A program made the translations under genes and the position numbers. From NCBI GenBank assembly GCA_010015655.1, contig ML976741.1, forward strand, positions 62,001 through 126,000: a DNA stretch of 64,000 bases. Direction: 5' to 3'. The notes beneath the pieces were generated by a model. It searched no databases, was not told the origin of the DNA, and worked only from the letters and a program-made list of their open reading frames with translations. The DNA comes from Bimuria novae-zelandiae CBS 107.79 (Eukaryota > Ascomycota > Dothideomycetes > Pleosporales > Didymosphaeriaceae). Positions within the stretch are counted from its first letter, which is position 1; every line of letters starts with the position of its first letter. This document shows, in pieces, positions 12,078 through 22,865 of the stretch.

Positions 12078-12247
12078 TGTTAGATAGAATAAGCTGCGGT
12101 GAGGTCAGATCTGTACAATCGAGCAGGGACCACTTGGCTTGGCACACTAGCAAAATATCCGAAACCAACTGAACACAGTGGAGGATACAAAAAAAACAAT
12201 AAATACTATCAAGTTACATCAACATCTACTTATCATACCATCTAACA
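12078..12247 (+). repeat. Copia 3' LTR
   Basis: 170 bp, preceded by the purine tract. It retains C or G at most sites that differ from the left LTR. Confidence 0.93.
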
Positions 12248-12252
12248 ATACT
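12248..12252. repeat. Target-site duplication of Copia element, right copy (ATACT)
   Basis: Matches 7133-7137 exactly. Confidence 0.92.
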
Positions 12253-13034
12253 ATAGTTAATTTATAAAGGCTAGAGCTTATAATACTATAATTAAGTAAG
12301 TAGTAGACGCTGCAGGCGCTAATTAGAGAACTTAAGAATAATCTCTATCTAAGCGATAATGATTAGAAGGAGCAGGTACGACATATATATAGAGAGGTTA
12401 CCCTACGCCCACAGAGCAGCAGAACAACAGACATAACTAAATAGCTATCCAAATGGAACCGCGCACACGCTAACGCTGTGCTTTTAGATCTCTTAAAAAT
12501 AAAGGGTACGCTGCTAATAAAGAATTTCCTACGCTTAGTACTATAATATAACTATAAGTAGGCTTAGAGAGAGCTTAATAACCTATCGCGACTAAGTATA
12601 GTAGCAACTCTATCTCTAGAAGGATACGCTCGCTAGCTCGCGTAGCTTAACTAAATAACTAAGCACGTAAGTATATACGCTACGCTTAGAGGGCGCATTC
12701 TTAATATAAGCTATAAGTGCTTATGTAGAGTAAATAGCTAGTATTAATAGAAGCCTATAAAGTATAATCGCCTTTAGTACGCGCTCTAGGAAGAAGCTTC
12801 TTATAAGCTTTATAATAAGCTTACAAGTAAGGAGATTAGTAAAATTAAGAACTAGATTTAAAAGGATTAGTAAAAGGTGTTATTAACTAAGCTTAAGTAT
12901 AAAAGGTAAATAGTGGACCCTCCTTTAGTCTTTCTAGGGAATATTAAAGCATAAATTATAGTAAGCCTATAGGCAAGTAAGTGTTTGCTAGCTAAGCGCT
13001 ATAATTTTATAGCTACTTATTTCTTATATTTATA

Positions 13035-13246
13035 TACGCAGGTACTCGCACGGGTCACGTTATAAGTAAATAGCTACCCTTAAATATTTATTAAAGCTTT
13101 ATAGTAAAAGTACGCTACTCTTTTTATTTCTTTACCTTTTTACGCAGGTACTCGCGCGGATTACGTTATAAGTAGATAATTACCCTTAAATATTTATTAA
13201 AGCTCTATAGTAGAAGTACGCTACTCCTTTTTCTTCTTTACCTTTC
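13035..13246 (+). repeat. Tandem duplication, two units of 106 bp, in the outer LTR element
   Basis: 13035-13140 and 13141-13246 are adjacent copies beginning TACGCAGGTACTCGC. Differences are few and mostly transitions. The pair lies 155 bp before the right LTR of the outer element, where non-autonomous elements often carry untranslated structural sequence. Confidence 0.85.
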
Positions 13247-13401
13247 TTTTAAAACTATATGTAAACTAGCTACTTAGACTAATTACCTAGCAAGCTAAGG
13301 ATCTAAGCTAGACACTTTTTAAGCTCTACGCGCAAGTTTACTACCTTTTATACTTTAAGTTACTATTTAGCTTATTATGCTACGTTCTATAAGCTAGGGG
13401 G

Positions 13402-13575
13402 TGTATTATAAAAGGCACCTTACTAGAGCTTTCTACGCTAGCTAGGGTTAAGCTAAGTAGCTAAGTAGCTAAGCACGCAATTTCCTAAACTTATAAATAG
13501 CTAGTTATTATAGAGCTTCCTCTCCTTAATAGACTTTGTTTTCGAGCTCCCTGATCGTTGTGACTGTGCGCCACA
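13402..13575 (+). repeat. Outer element 3' LTR
   Basis: Starts TGTATTATAAAAGGC after a GGGG-containing purine tract and ends CCACA. Pairs with 6535-6706. Confidence 0.87.
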
Positions 13576-13580
13576 AGAAT
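13576..13580. repeat. Target-site duplication of outer LTR element, right copy (AGAAT)
   Basis: Matches 6530-6534. LINE copy 2 sequence resumes immediately and continues to 16201. Confidence 0.9.
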
Positions 13581-13779
13581 TATATAAACTACTATAATCT
13601 ATAAGATCCTTAGTCCCTAATATAGCGGTGCCCTTTTAAAATACTTTATAGCTAATCTAACTATAGTATTTACCTATAATATAGAAGCCGCGTAGGCACT
13701 TAGCTAGCATATTATAATAATTACCTTAGATATATAAGGCGCCTTTAACGCTCTCTTAAAAAACTATCTACTATACTAA

Positions 13780-15800
13780 ATAGCCTAGTAAGGATAGCCT
13801 TAAAGGATTATTCTTTTTATAGACTTATTCCTTACTACTCGAAGGGTTTAAGTCTACCTTAGCTAAGTTATTACCCCTAACTACCCTATTACCTATAGCA
13901 CGCCTTCAGGGTCGCCTCTTTCCCTAGTCTTATACACACTGTACCTGGCGGAGCTACTATCTATAAACATAGAATAGAGGTTTAGATATACTAATAATAT
14001 ATACTTATACTAGGCCTTGTACTCTCTTAATAACAATATTAAGCTCCTAATATTAAATCTAAGGTAGATTAGAGCATAGGGCGCAATTAATAAGGTTACT
14101 TTTACCCTAAAAAAGTAGGAGATAATACACCTAATAAGATAGTAAAGTAGCTACGCACTACTTTATGTTATAAATAAATATCTTATAATCTATCTAATTC
14201 TCTTAGGTAGAGAGTACTACTAGCTAGCCCTGTAGTGGTTAGGAATCTAGTTTAATCGCAGACTAACTTTTAGACAATACGTAGCCACGCGCGCCGCAAA
14301 AGCTGCTAAGATAGCTTACTATATTTATAGTCTAGTAAAGACCACCTGTGGGCCTCTAGCTAGCTCTCTCCGTAAGGCTGCCATTGCCCGCGTGTACTCG
14401 TCCCTTCTACATGGGACTGAGTGCTGGTACAGAGACCGCACCAAACCGCCACGAACACTTAAACCTAGTAGGCTGTTAGAGGTTAGTGCTTATGTTGGAT
14501 GGCACATAGCTACTATAGACAAGATACTCGCTATAGTAGCAAGAGGCATCCTACTAGTGTAGAGAATAACCCTTACAGCCACACTCTTTTAAGACGCTAG
14601 ATTACCATCTGCAGTAATAGCGCTAGAGGAAGCTAAACTTAGATTTATAAATTATTTTTATACTATAGACGCGGACTACCCCCTTACTATTTATATAATA
14701 GTTCTTAAAGTAAATAAAGGCAAGGGAGATAGATAGTCTTAGTAAGTCTAAATAAAAGTCTAGTAGTTAGGATCTTTTTTACTAGAGATTTTTAGGATAA
14801 TACTAATAGCCCCTTACTACTTACTTAATTACTAAACTAATCTAACGCTTAGTATAGACAAGAAGACTATAGCTAAGGACTTTAAAAAATAGTAGGCTTA
14901 GCTCTTACTATTAGACGTTACTATTTTCTTAGATGGCTCTAAACAGTATATAAAGGAAGGAGAAAAGCGGGTTACCTATAGCTACGTAGTGTATTAGAAT
15001 AGATAGTAATTATAAAGTAGCTACGGGTTGCTTTATCTTACCTTATACGTGTTTAACGCTAAGGTAATTAGAGCGTGGAGAGGCCTTTAGCATACTTTAA
15101 GGTAACTAGCGTTTAGCACCTATCGAATCTAGATGTGCATAGATAGCACTTTAGTAATATAATACCTTAAGGGCGTTGCACCCTCTACCTCTTAATAGGC
15201 CTTCCTAGAGTGCCACGCCGCTATAGAGACCCACGATGTCTATTAAATGGGCCCCTAGACACCTAGGTATCAAGGGGAACGAGATAGCTAATAGACTAGC
15301 TAATTAAGAAGCCTAGCACCTATCGCTCTTAATTAGGAAAGCTACTATACTTACACTTTTAGGTATTAAGTTAGCTACTCGTAAATCACTACGTAGCATA
15401 TAATAGATCTAGTAGTTAGATAAGAAGACGAAACTCTCTAGATAGTATAAAAGCTAGGACTTAGACTACGCACTACGCTACAGACTAAAAGAACTAGACC
15501 TATTAAGAGCTATATTAGCTAGGCTTCTCTCTATTTAATTTATGCATAGGGACTTTGCCTAGTACTACTAGAAGTTCTATTATAGCAGCGCAAACCTCAC
15601 CTACTTATATAAACGTAATAAGACGCTAGAGCACCTTACGCTTTATTATAAGACCCTAGGGGCCTTTTGCTAATAGCTACTTCGATCACTTATACTACTA
15701 TCTAGCTAGGCTAACGGCCTCGCGTATACCGCGGCGCTGATAGGAGATCTAGAGGCCTTTAAAGCCTTTACCTAGCTTATATAGTACTATACTAGGGTTT
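13780..15800 (+). pseudogene. LINE copy 2 ORF2 C-terminal remnant: reverse transcriptase and RNase H
   Basis: This is the counterpart of copy 1 420-2460, more strongly mutated. The GTPQGSPLSP equivalent at about 13893-13926 reads STPSGSPLSL. The YADD equivalent near 13987-13998 reads YTNN. RNase H remnants with the DGS motif follow near 14934. Stops are frequent in all frames. The copy is defective and also physically separated from its ORF1 and endonuclease by about 7 kb of nested elements. Confidence 0.75.
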
Positions 15801-16180
15801 GTCCTTAGTAGTTCTCCCTGTCTTGCACTAGCAGCAAACAACCCTACTACACTTAGCCTAACAGCACAACGGTTGCGACACTTCCCACCCTTCTACCTCT
15901 CTCTCTACCCTCTCCCTCTCCCTCTCTCGCTCTCTCTTCTACTATAACAGCATAATAATGCCTTAGAATATAAGGGACTCTTACTAGTATACATACACGG
16001 CTTAGTCTTCTTAACTAGAAGAGGAGCTATAGCTTAAAATAGTAGTAATACCCGCGTAGGCAAGAAATGCTTTCTAAGGTAGCGCGTTAGCACTATAATT
16101 CCATAGCTTAGCACGTCCTATATGCCCTTCGGGAGGCAAGATGGCGGACTCGATCCCCATCCTATAGACGAAAAATGAAT

Positions 16181-16201
16181 ACCAACCAACCAACCAACCA
16201 A
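16181..16201 (+). repeat. LINE copy 2 3' tail, (ACCA)n
   Basis: About five ACCA units end the second LINE copy. Base composition changes to ordinary genomic DNA immediately after. Confidence 0.8.
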
Positions 16202-19200
16202 TCAGCTTCGTGGGCCTATCATTATTAACGTTTCCCTAAGCACATGTTGAGCTGATTGTATATTAACCTTCACAGTACGTGAAGCAGGTCCAGTAGCCTC
16301 TGGATGGAGGTCTGCGTCTGGGTGGTCGTTGCCCATGGTCGTTCGATTTCGTGTTGTTTATTGAAGGTGTGGGACAATTGTCTGCGAGAGTCTTTATACA
16401 GATATCAATGGCATCATAACACAGTTGAGCACGCGAGAGTGGGGTAGTGTATTTTGCGCGACGTTGTTAATGCGTAGCGTTGCGTAGTGTCCGTGACGTT
16501 GCGGGGCAAGACCTACCCTGCCGCAAACCCCACGATTTCCTCCACTGCTACGCGAGCGTCTAATGCAAAGCGGCTGTGCTACCACCGAGGAACGTGCGCC
16601 GAAATGAGTGAAAAGAGAGGGGACTTCTCGTAGCTGCTCCCTTGCATCAATGTTATGGCGGGACCTTCCCTATCAGTTGCACAATTGAACCATGTTCAGA
16701 ACCTAGTTTTCGACTTGTGCAATACACTGAGACAATGAGTCAGCGGGTGCTCGTTACACGAAGCAAAGAGGCTCGTTCCGCGCAGAAACACACCGGAGTT
16801 CGGCGAGTCGCTATAATGACGGATGTGAAAGGCCCTCAAAGGCAGGCCGCAGCCGCATCAACCGCAAGCATCTTCATTCAATTGCAATGGCATTTCCCTC
16901 TCAGTCCTAAAAGGCAATAGTCAGCCTCTTCGTGCAGGATGGGCCTTGCACCAAAATGCGCGCTATTATCCGAACCGCAATAAGTCCCCAGAGATTCTCA
17001 TGCTCGGTTCGCATCACCTGAAAAATCGAGGTCGATGCGATGAAGGAAGAAAAGTCCGGGGAAGCGCGTATCAGTAACAGCTGCATCCAGTCGCGCTGGG
17101 GGCGTGCTACTTGCACGCGAAGCTACTATAGAAGTGGCCGGCACCTGTGGAACTTCCAATGTCGAGTTCGTCAAGAGCTTGTGCGCCTGGATTACGAAAA
17201 GATGGATCTGTTGGGGTGGGTCAGTGCGGATCGAGCCGCTGGTGGCTTCGACGTTGTCTTCGACTGCAACGTCGGAGACTCCTCGCTGATGCTCGGAAAT
17301 GTGGAAGAGAAGAAGGGCAAGGTCATCAGCGTCGCAGAAGCACCTGATCCGATAAGACCAGGTGATGGGTTGGCGGAGGGATTGCAAGGTGTTTCGTTCA
17401 TTGCTAAAGCCGATGAAGTTCAGTTAGGGGACACGGCAGATTCGTTAGAATGGGGCAAATGCAACGCAGTTATAGATGGAGTTTTGAGCTTGCGCAGTTC
17501 AAAGTAGATTTTAAGAAGTTTGAAAATGGATGCGAAAGTCAAAATGGTTCTCAAAGTGAGTTCATGAGCCACTTTTGGTAAAGGAAGAAGTAGCTTGAGA
17601 AGTAAGAGATATCATTGGGACTATTGGAAATCAATGACCATGTGACTTCTGACTTCGATGCTGAATAAACTTCTGACAGCGGCAGAAATCCTTTCCCTTG
17701 GCATTAGCGGTGGAAACTCTTGTTTTAGTAAATTGACTCGTCAATATCGGCGCAAATAACGCGTTATGCGAACCTTCAACAGGAGAAGAGCTTCTGGCAA
17801 CACCGAATTTGCCGAAGCAGTGGATGTAGTTTGTTTGTACATCCCCATCAGTCTTGACTGAGAATGGTCTGTGAGTCAGTAGTCGAGCTTATGTTGAATA
17901 CTGAATATGCCGAAGCGAGCGGTGGAAAATCGGTTTGTACTTCCTCTCAGCCTTGGCTGGGAATGGTCTGTGAGAAGCTAACAAACAGGAAATTTCATCT
18001 GCCGCGATCGATCGTAAAGACGAACCGTATACAGAAAACATCACAAGCATATGCGGACGGTCGGATATAACATTTTCACTGGCTTTGTGGCATGATGCGG
18101 GGCAGCAATATAGCGGTGTGTTCTGCATGTACTTTTGCACATGAAGAGTTGCCTAAGCGTCACCTGAGCGCGTTCGCGCGTAAGCTATTTGTCCATGACC
18201 CAGACATCTGCGATCGATGTGATGTGCGGAACTCGGATAGGCCAGACTCGGCGACGGACACTTGGCAAGGATGACACGCAGGTGGGTCGGATATTTCAAG
18301 GATCCGACATGCACCGGGAAGGCTGCAGAGCTCAACGTTCTTCGCAATTTGGCAATTGACAAGAGAGTCCGCACTCGGAAAAAGAGCGCAGTAGACATGG
18401 AAGTCTTATTGATCACCAGCAGATGACCTGTCAGCACGGCGGAACCAAACTCTACGTCAACTAAGACTAGGTAGGCACAGAATAAGCCGTGGTTCAACTC
18501 TTAGGTGATCAGAGCGGTGGTGACTCAGAACTGAGCCCTAAAACACCATGGCCAACGCCTGTGACGTGGGCAACGTGTTTGCAATGACGTTTCCAAACGT
18601 GAACTGGTACACCGGGCCCTAAACAAACATGCGTCAGTTGAGAGTCTTGTCGCTTACGGGCCAGAATGTTCGAGATCCCAGCTTTCTGGGTGGAGGTGGC
18701 TAGCACGATTTCTTTATGGTGTGCGAGGGTGGTGTTGTGATGCGCCATCCGGAAGTCTACGGATAGAAACGAGGACAGGCTGGCAAATTTAGTCTGTCAG
18801 TAGCAAGCCTTGATCAGCAAATGCCCCCGAACGTTGATGTTCACCGGGAGCGCACGTCGTGCCAAGCCGCTAAAAAGCTTGAGACGCCCGCGATTTGACA
18901 GAGTTGTGACGTCGATCGCGATGAGGAGGGCTCGGACGAGAATGGAGATATGCCGGACACAAGAGGCGCAGAATTTGCACAATTGGCCCCAGATCACCGA
19001 GTATTCCATCAGTACTAGCTCCCAAATGTCATCTGGTGTTGAACCTCTTGAGTTGGATGCACTGCCACTCGGGTGTGGAAATCTGAGGCCGATGGATGTC
19101 AGACACCCAGGCTGCAGACCCCGCTCCTCCGCCTGTTGCCAGCACATGGCATGAGGTGTCGGTGCGGTGATGGCATTCTCCCTGCGCGCTGAGGATGGTC

Positions 19201-19697
19201 GAAATCTACCGGCATGTAGGTAAACTCTTACGAAGCGTAGTGTTGAATGGCGGGCCCGACCGCCACGTTAGAGCAGGAGCGGCGGAGCGGAGGAGGAAAC
19301 AGTGGGCAAGGATGCGCCGCCGAGCCCCGGCAAGCGCGACCCACTCTCACAGGTCGCAGGCGTCACACGAACCTCGAGGGAAAGTCGTGGAGTGGGCAGA
19401 ACAAGCCATTCGAAGATGACAAACTTCTCTCGTGATGCTGCCCTCGCCAATTTATCTCCGAAAGATCCGGCATGCCCATATCTTAAAATGCCACAACCGC
19501 CCGTTGTGGCGCACCCTGGAGCTCGTTGTATACAGCCTCGCTGCTTCTTTAAACTGCTGGACACCACTGCGTCAACAGTTATTAGCTTCGGATAACGCGT
19601 CGCATCTTCCACAACCCTCTCGCGAACGTCCTAGACACTCTCTATTTCTTTCGGCGCATCATCCTAGTCCGCGTTCCAGCATTCCAGCGTATCCTAC
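16202..19697. other. Intergenic transition zone, no convincing gene
   Basis: About 3.5 kb of balanced composition between the repeat block and the first clear gene. Only short open frames occur. The longest, 17040-17507 on the + strand (155 codons), overlaps open frames on the opposite strand and resembles no family I recognise. I see no spliceable conserved protein on either strand. An imperfect direct repeat lies at 17799-17978. The last ~100 bases before 19698 are pyrimidine-rich and probably belong to the promoter or leader of the next gene. Confidence 0.6.
17799..17978. repeat. Imperfect direct repeat, ~82-bp units
   Basis: 17799-17879 and 17896-17978 share the order: A-CTGAAT-TGCCGAAGC-like block, GGTTTGTAC-like block, then CTGGGAATGGTCTGTGAG-like block. 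Similarity is highest over the last 20 bases. No coding meaning is evident. Confidence 0.6.
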
Positions 19698-21624
19698 ATG
19701 ACGAGAGCGCAAGTTCTCACTCTAGCAACCGTCGCGCTCCTACTAGAGGTGCTTCCTCTGGTAGCCGCACACGACGACGAGCACCATGACGGGTCCATGG
19801 ACATGCACGATGCTCCACCACAGCCAGCCGTAGATAATGAGGCTCCTCAGAGCTACTGGCGCCTGCCCGAGCATGCCTCGCTCATGTACTGGCATATTGC
19901 GCTCGAAATAGTAGCGTGGGTTGTTGCCTTGCCAGTTGGTAGGTTTGACCCCATTGTGCTCCTAAAATTCTACTAACTCTTGAAAAGGCGTGATGCTCAG
20001 CATTGCCCGCTCGCGCCTGGCTATCCCCGCGCAGTTCGTCTTCCTCATCGTCAATGCCTTCGCGCTGCTTATCGGTCTTGTCTACAACCACCAGACGCCT
20101 GAACTGTACGAGAACAATGCGCATAGCAAGATCGGATGGATCATCACGTGGATCGCATCAGCCTGGGTTTTTATGGCCTTGGTCCAGGTTTACACGGGCC
20201 GCGCAAAACCGTACAGCCTGGAAGACTACTCCGGCCAGCCTTTGAACGTCGAAAATATGATCCGCTATCAGCGCGTCCAGGACATTGAGCCCAGGTGGTC
20301 GAACGATTCTGGACAGGGGACCGAGCGCAACTCCGCCTCTTTGTACGGCAGCTCTTCCTCGCCCAGTGTGGAGTCAGAAATTCAGCGATTCAACATCCCA
20401 CTGCGCAGGGACACTCATGATGAACTGGATGATGTCGATCTTGATGCTGAAAAGAGCGGCCGGCTCCAAAACAGTGCGGTGGACAGGTTCTTCACGCGCA
20501 ATGTTGCACGCTTCATCGAGGGCAAGCCTTTAAAGTATCTTCGGTTTTTGTACGTCGTAATCGACCGTACTATCCTGGTCCAGGGCCTCGTCGCGATCAT
20601 GTCGGGTACTGTGGTGTACGGAGGCATCGGGGTAAGTAGGCTTGTGGCTGCTGCTGGGTGAGAGAATGTGCTAACCATTGTGTGCAGCACGGCGGCGCCG
20701 TCTTCAATGTCCTCGCGCACTACATCAAGGGCGGCATCTTCTTCGGATACGGTTTGCTTACTTTAGGACGATGGATGGGAGCGTTCGCCGACTTTGGATG
20801 GGCTTGGAACGTGAAGCCACCGAAGGAGGTTGTGGGCCGTCGGCGCGCGGCCTTACCTTCCGCCGAATTTACAGAGTCTTTCGTCATCTGGCTGTACGGC
20901 TGCACCAACGTTTTTCTGGAACATTTAGCCGCTTGGGGTGATGCATGGACTGCACAGGATCTGGAGCATGTTTCGATATCTGTCATGTTCTTTGGTGGTG
21001 GTTTGGTGAGTTTGTAACGTTCCTTCCCACCTTTCGTGACGCATTCACTGACCACCTTCCTAGTTGGGCATGGTCGTGGAATCGTCAAAGATGCGAGACC
21101 TGCTCAACAGTGAAGTGCTTTCTGTGCAGCCTCCATCACAGTTTCACGATGAAGCATGGCAGCAGCCGCGCCAGTACCGGTTCCCGATGAACCCAATCCC
21201 CGGCCTCATCATCCTTTTGCTTGGCAAGATGATGAGCTCGCACCACCAAGACTCGATGCTCTCCACCATGATCCACTCCCAATGGGGCAGTATGTTCATG
21301 ATGTTCGCGCTCTGCCGCGCGCTCACGTACATCACCCTGTACATCAGGCCACCTGTATCGTACCTTCCCTCGCGACCACCGACCGAAGTCATTTCGGCTT
21401 TCTGTCTCATCGCCGGAGGCATCACCTTTATGGTCAGCAACAAGGACACGGTCGCGGCGCTGGAATCCTACCACCTCGACGCCATGTTCACCTTCACGGT
21501 CACAATGGGCCTGGTTTGCCTGCTCATGACCTGGACCGTCGTCGTGGTCGCCATCAAGGGCTGGGCTACCCGCCACGAAAGTGCAAGTCATTTTGCCAAA
21601 AAGAACGCAGGCGTGCTCGCCTGA
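19698..21624 (+). CDS. Ytp1-family multi-pass membrane protein (DUF2427 plus Ytp1 domain)
   Basis: Four exons: 19698-19938, 19988-20631, 20688-21005, 21064-21624 (587 residues). Introns have GTAGGT, GTAAGT and GTGAGT donors; the first has a TACTAAC branch point. The N-terminus is a signal peptide (hydrophobic core about residues 6-23) followed by a His/Asp-rich luminal stretch. A DUF2427 region (PVGVMLSIARSR and following membrane segments) comes next, then a long acidic cytosolic linker, then a C-terminal Ytp1 domain with several further membrane segments. The family is fungal, named after yeast YTP1; its biochemical role is unknown. The start is chosen because it supplies the signal peptide. 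The early His/Asp cluster could bind metal, which is speculation. Confidence 0.9.
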
Positions 21625-22099
21625 TGGACTGCTGCTAGTTGTACGCGACAACGACCTAGCACAGCCTCCCTATATTCCCTATATCTTCCTTTCTTGCTTC
21701 GGTCTTGCATAGCTTCGGTTCTGCATAGCGATCGGTTATGGTCACCGGAGTTTCCCGCCTACGTAATTCTTTCACCCTTTCCACGGCTTAATGATTTTTT
21801 TTTCCTATGATACCCCTTTCTTCGGAGGCGATCGGCCTGGGCTGCTTCGTCTGCATTGTTTGCGTTTCGGGGTAATATTAATGAGTCGAGATGAGCAGCT
21901 GGGTTTTGTGGGCGATTTTTGCGGTGCAATGATACCCTGTTGAGTTTAATAGATTGGTGGGAGGGCGGCTTGCGGTGGTAATGGTAGATAGAGCATGGGA
22001 TGCATTCGTTTTGATGGACATTTTTGGTGTTATTTGGCTTGTGATGAGTTATGCATGTCGCGTCCCATCAGCATACCTCCAATTCTCTGCTCTCAACCC
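21625..22099. other. Convergent 3' region between the Ytp1-like gene and DAM1
   Basis: 475 bp between two gene ends. It holds the 3' untranslated regions of both, with T-rich tracts near 21787-21800. I see no gene in it. Confidence 0.6.
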
Positions 22100-22865
22100 T
22101 CACGCACCACCTCTCGTCCCCCTGCCTCTGCCCGCGCCTCTCGCAATTCCACTCGCGCCCCTCGTCCCTCTCGTCGCACCACCGCGTGTAGGTATGCCCC
22201 CTCTTCCTCCCGCTCGCGGTATACCTCCTCTCCCTCTCGTCGGTTTCTTCTCTGCCGGCGCCGGGGTAACAGGATTTTGAAACTTATTCGCCGCCTTGCT
22301 GCTCGGCGGGTTCTCAACGAAGCTCGTGTCGGTCGTCAGGAACGTAGCCTCGATGTCCGGGACATCATGGCTCTGGGAGGTGCGGAACTGGGACGACGCG
22401 AAGTCGGCGTTGGGATTGTTCATAGTGCGCTTGAAGGATTCTGGGATGGGCGCCTTTTCCATAGATTAGGTTTGTCTTCCTATAGGACTGTGAGAGGAAA
22501 GGGTAAATGCATACCTCGGGGAAATCAACGCAGAAAGCATTCATGTTCAGGCCGTACAGGAACGCGGCGAAGCTCTCGCTGAAGCGCGAGAGAGATTCGT
22601 GCATCAGTTGGAGCTGGACGAAGTTTTGCTCCAGGTCGGCCATGGCGTCGCTGAGCTCGGCGAAGCCATCTTGGAGGTCTTCGAGCGGGTTTGCGGAGGA
22701 CGCGTAGGGTGCGCGGCCGCGCGAGACGGAGTCGCGGAAGGAGGAGCGGGAGGACGGGCGCAATGGGGTTGTTGGGCGGGAGATGCGTGTCGCAGGGGAC
22801 TTGGAACGTGTGCGGACTACACGAGTTGTGGAAGGCGGCTCGGCGACGGGGGTTGTCGATGCCAT
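22100..22865 (-). CDS. DAM1: DASH complex subunit Dam1
   Basis: Two exons on the minus strand: 22865-22515 and 22453-22100 (234 residues), split by a 61-bp intron with a GTATGC donor. Dam1 is part of the DASH ring that couples kinetochores to spindle microtubules. The diagnostic core spans about residues 60-125: a region with LSDAMADLEQNF, then SFAAFLYGLNMNAFCVDFPE, which continues across the intron as APIPESF. The N-terminus is Ser/Arg-rich and basic, as in other Dam1 proteins, which are Aurora kinase targets. The C-terminus is unusual: about 40 residues of RGG/RG repeats. The start is the first ATG that gives the family N-terminus; an upstream in-frame extension lacks conserved sequence. 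Confidence 0.92.

Larger units (their letters stand above)
7138..12247 (+). mobile_element. Full-length Ty1/Copia LTR retrotransposon nested in the outer LTR element
   Basis: LTRs of 169 and 170 bp (7138-7306 and 12078-12247) are near-identical and begin TG and end CA. The 5-bp ATACT duplication is perfect. A purine tract (AAAGGGG) sits immediately before the right LTR. The domain order is gag knuckle, protease, integrase, reverse transcriptase, RNase H, which is the Copia order. It is the youngest of the large insertions because it lies inside the outer LTR element, which lies inside the LINE. CpA and TpG survive in many patches, so it has been through less RIP than its host sequence. I could not identify a convincing primer binding site. 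Confidence 0.93.
6535..13575 (+). mobile_element. Outer LTR retrotransposon, non-autonomous type, inserted in LINE copy 2
   Basis: Two ~173-bp LTRs (6535-6706 and 13402-13575) bound this element, with a perfect 5-bp AGAAT duplication outside. Without the nested Copia element (5,110 bp plus one 5-bp duplication) it is only about 1.93 kb, with roughly 1.58 kb of internal sequence. I see no integrase or reverse transcriptase motif in that internal sequence in any frame. A weak gag-like character is possible but not proven. The LTRs are too short and the interior too small for an autonomous Copia or Gypsy, so a TRIM- or LARD-like element moved by another element's enzymes is the best reading. Strand is set only by analogy with the surrounding LINE. 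Confidence 0.8.
2861..16201 (+). mobile_element. LINE copy 2, interrupted by LTR insertions
   Basis: A second copy of the same LINE, possibly near full length, lies directly downstream of copy 1. Remnants of ORF1 (nucleic-acid-binding, Cys/His-rich), the ORF2 endonuclease, reverse transcriptase and RNase H occur in order on the + strand. It is split at 5854-6081 by a short LTR-like insertion and at 6535-13575 by an LTR element. Without the insertions the LINE would be about 6.1 kb. The 5' boundary is uncertain: I place it just after the copy 1 tail because no other sequence class is evident between them, and I found no target-site duplication. Most of the copy is extremely TA-rich, with CpA and TpG depleted, as expected after RIP. 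Confidence 0.75.

Noticed and set aside
1..16201. Centromere or telomere-proximal interpretation of the TA-rich block
   Set aside because: The composition is fully explained by RIP-mutated retroelements. No telomeric repeat is present, and 16 kb is too little to argue for a centromere.
17040..17507. 155-codon + strand frame in the transition zone
   Set aside because: Both strands are open here, there is no known family, and no splice or context support. I do not call it a gene, though a lineage-specific gene cannot be excluded.
21136..21651. 171-codon minus-strand frame opposite the last exon of the Ytp1-like gene
   Set aside because: It is antisense to conserved membrane-protein sequence and has no similarity of its own.
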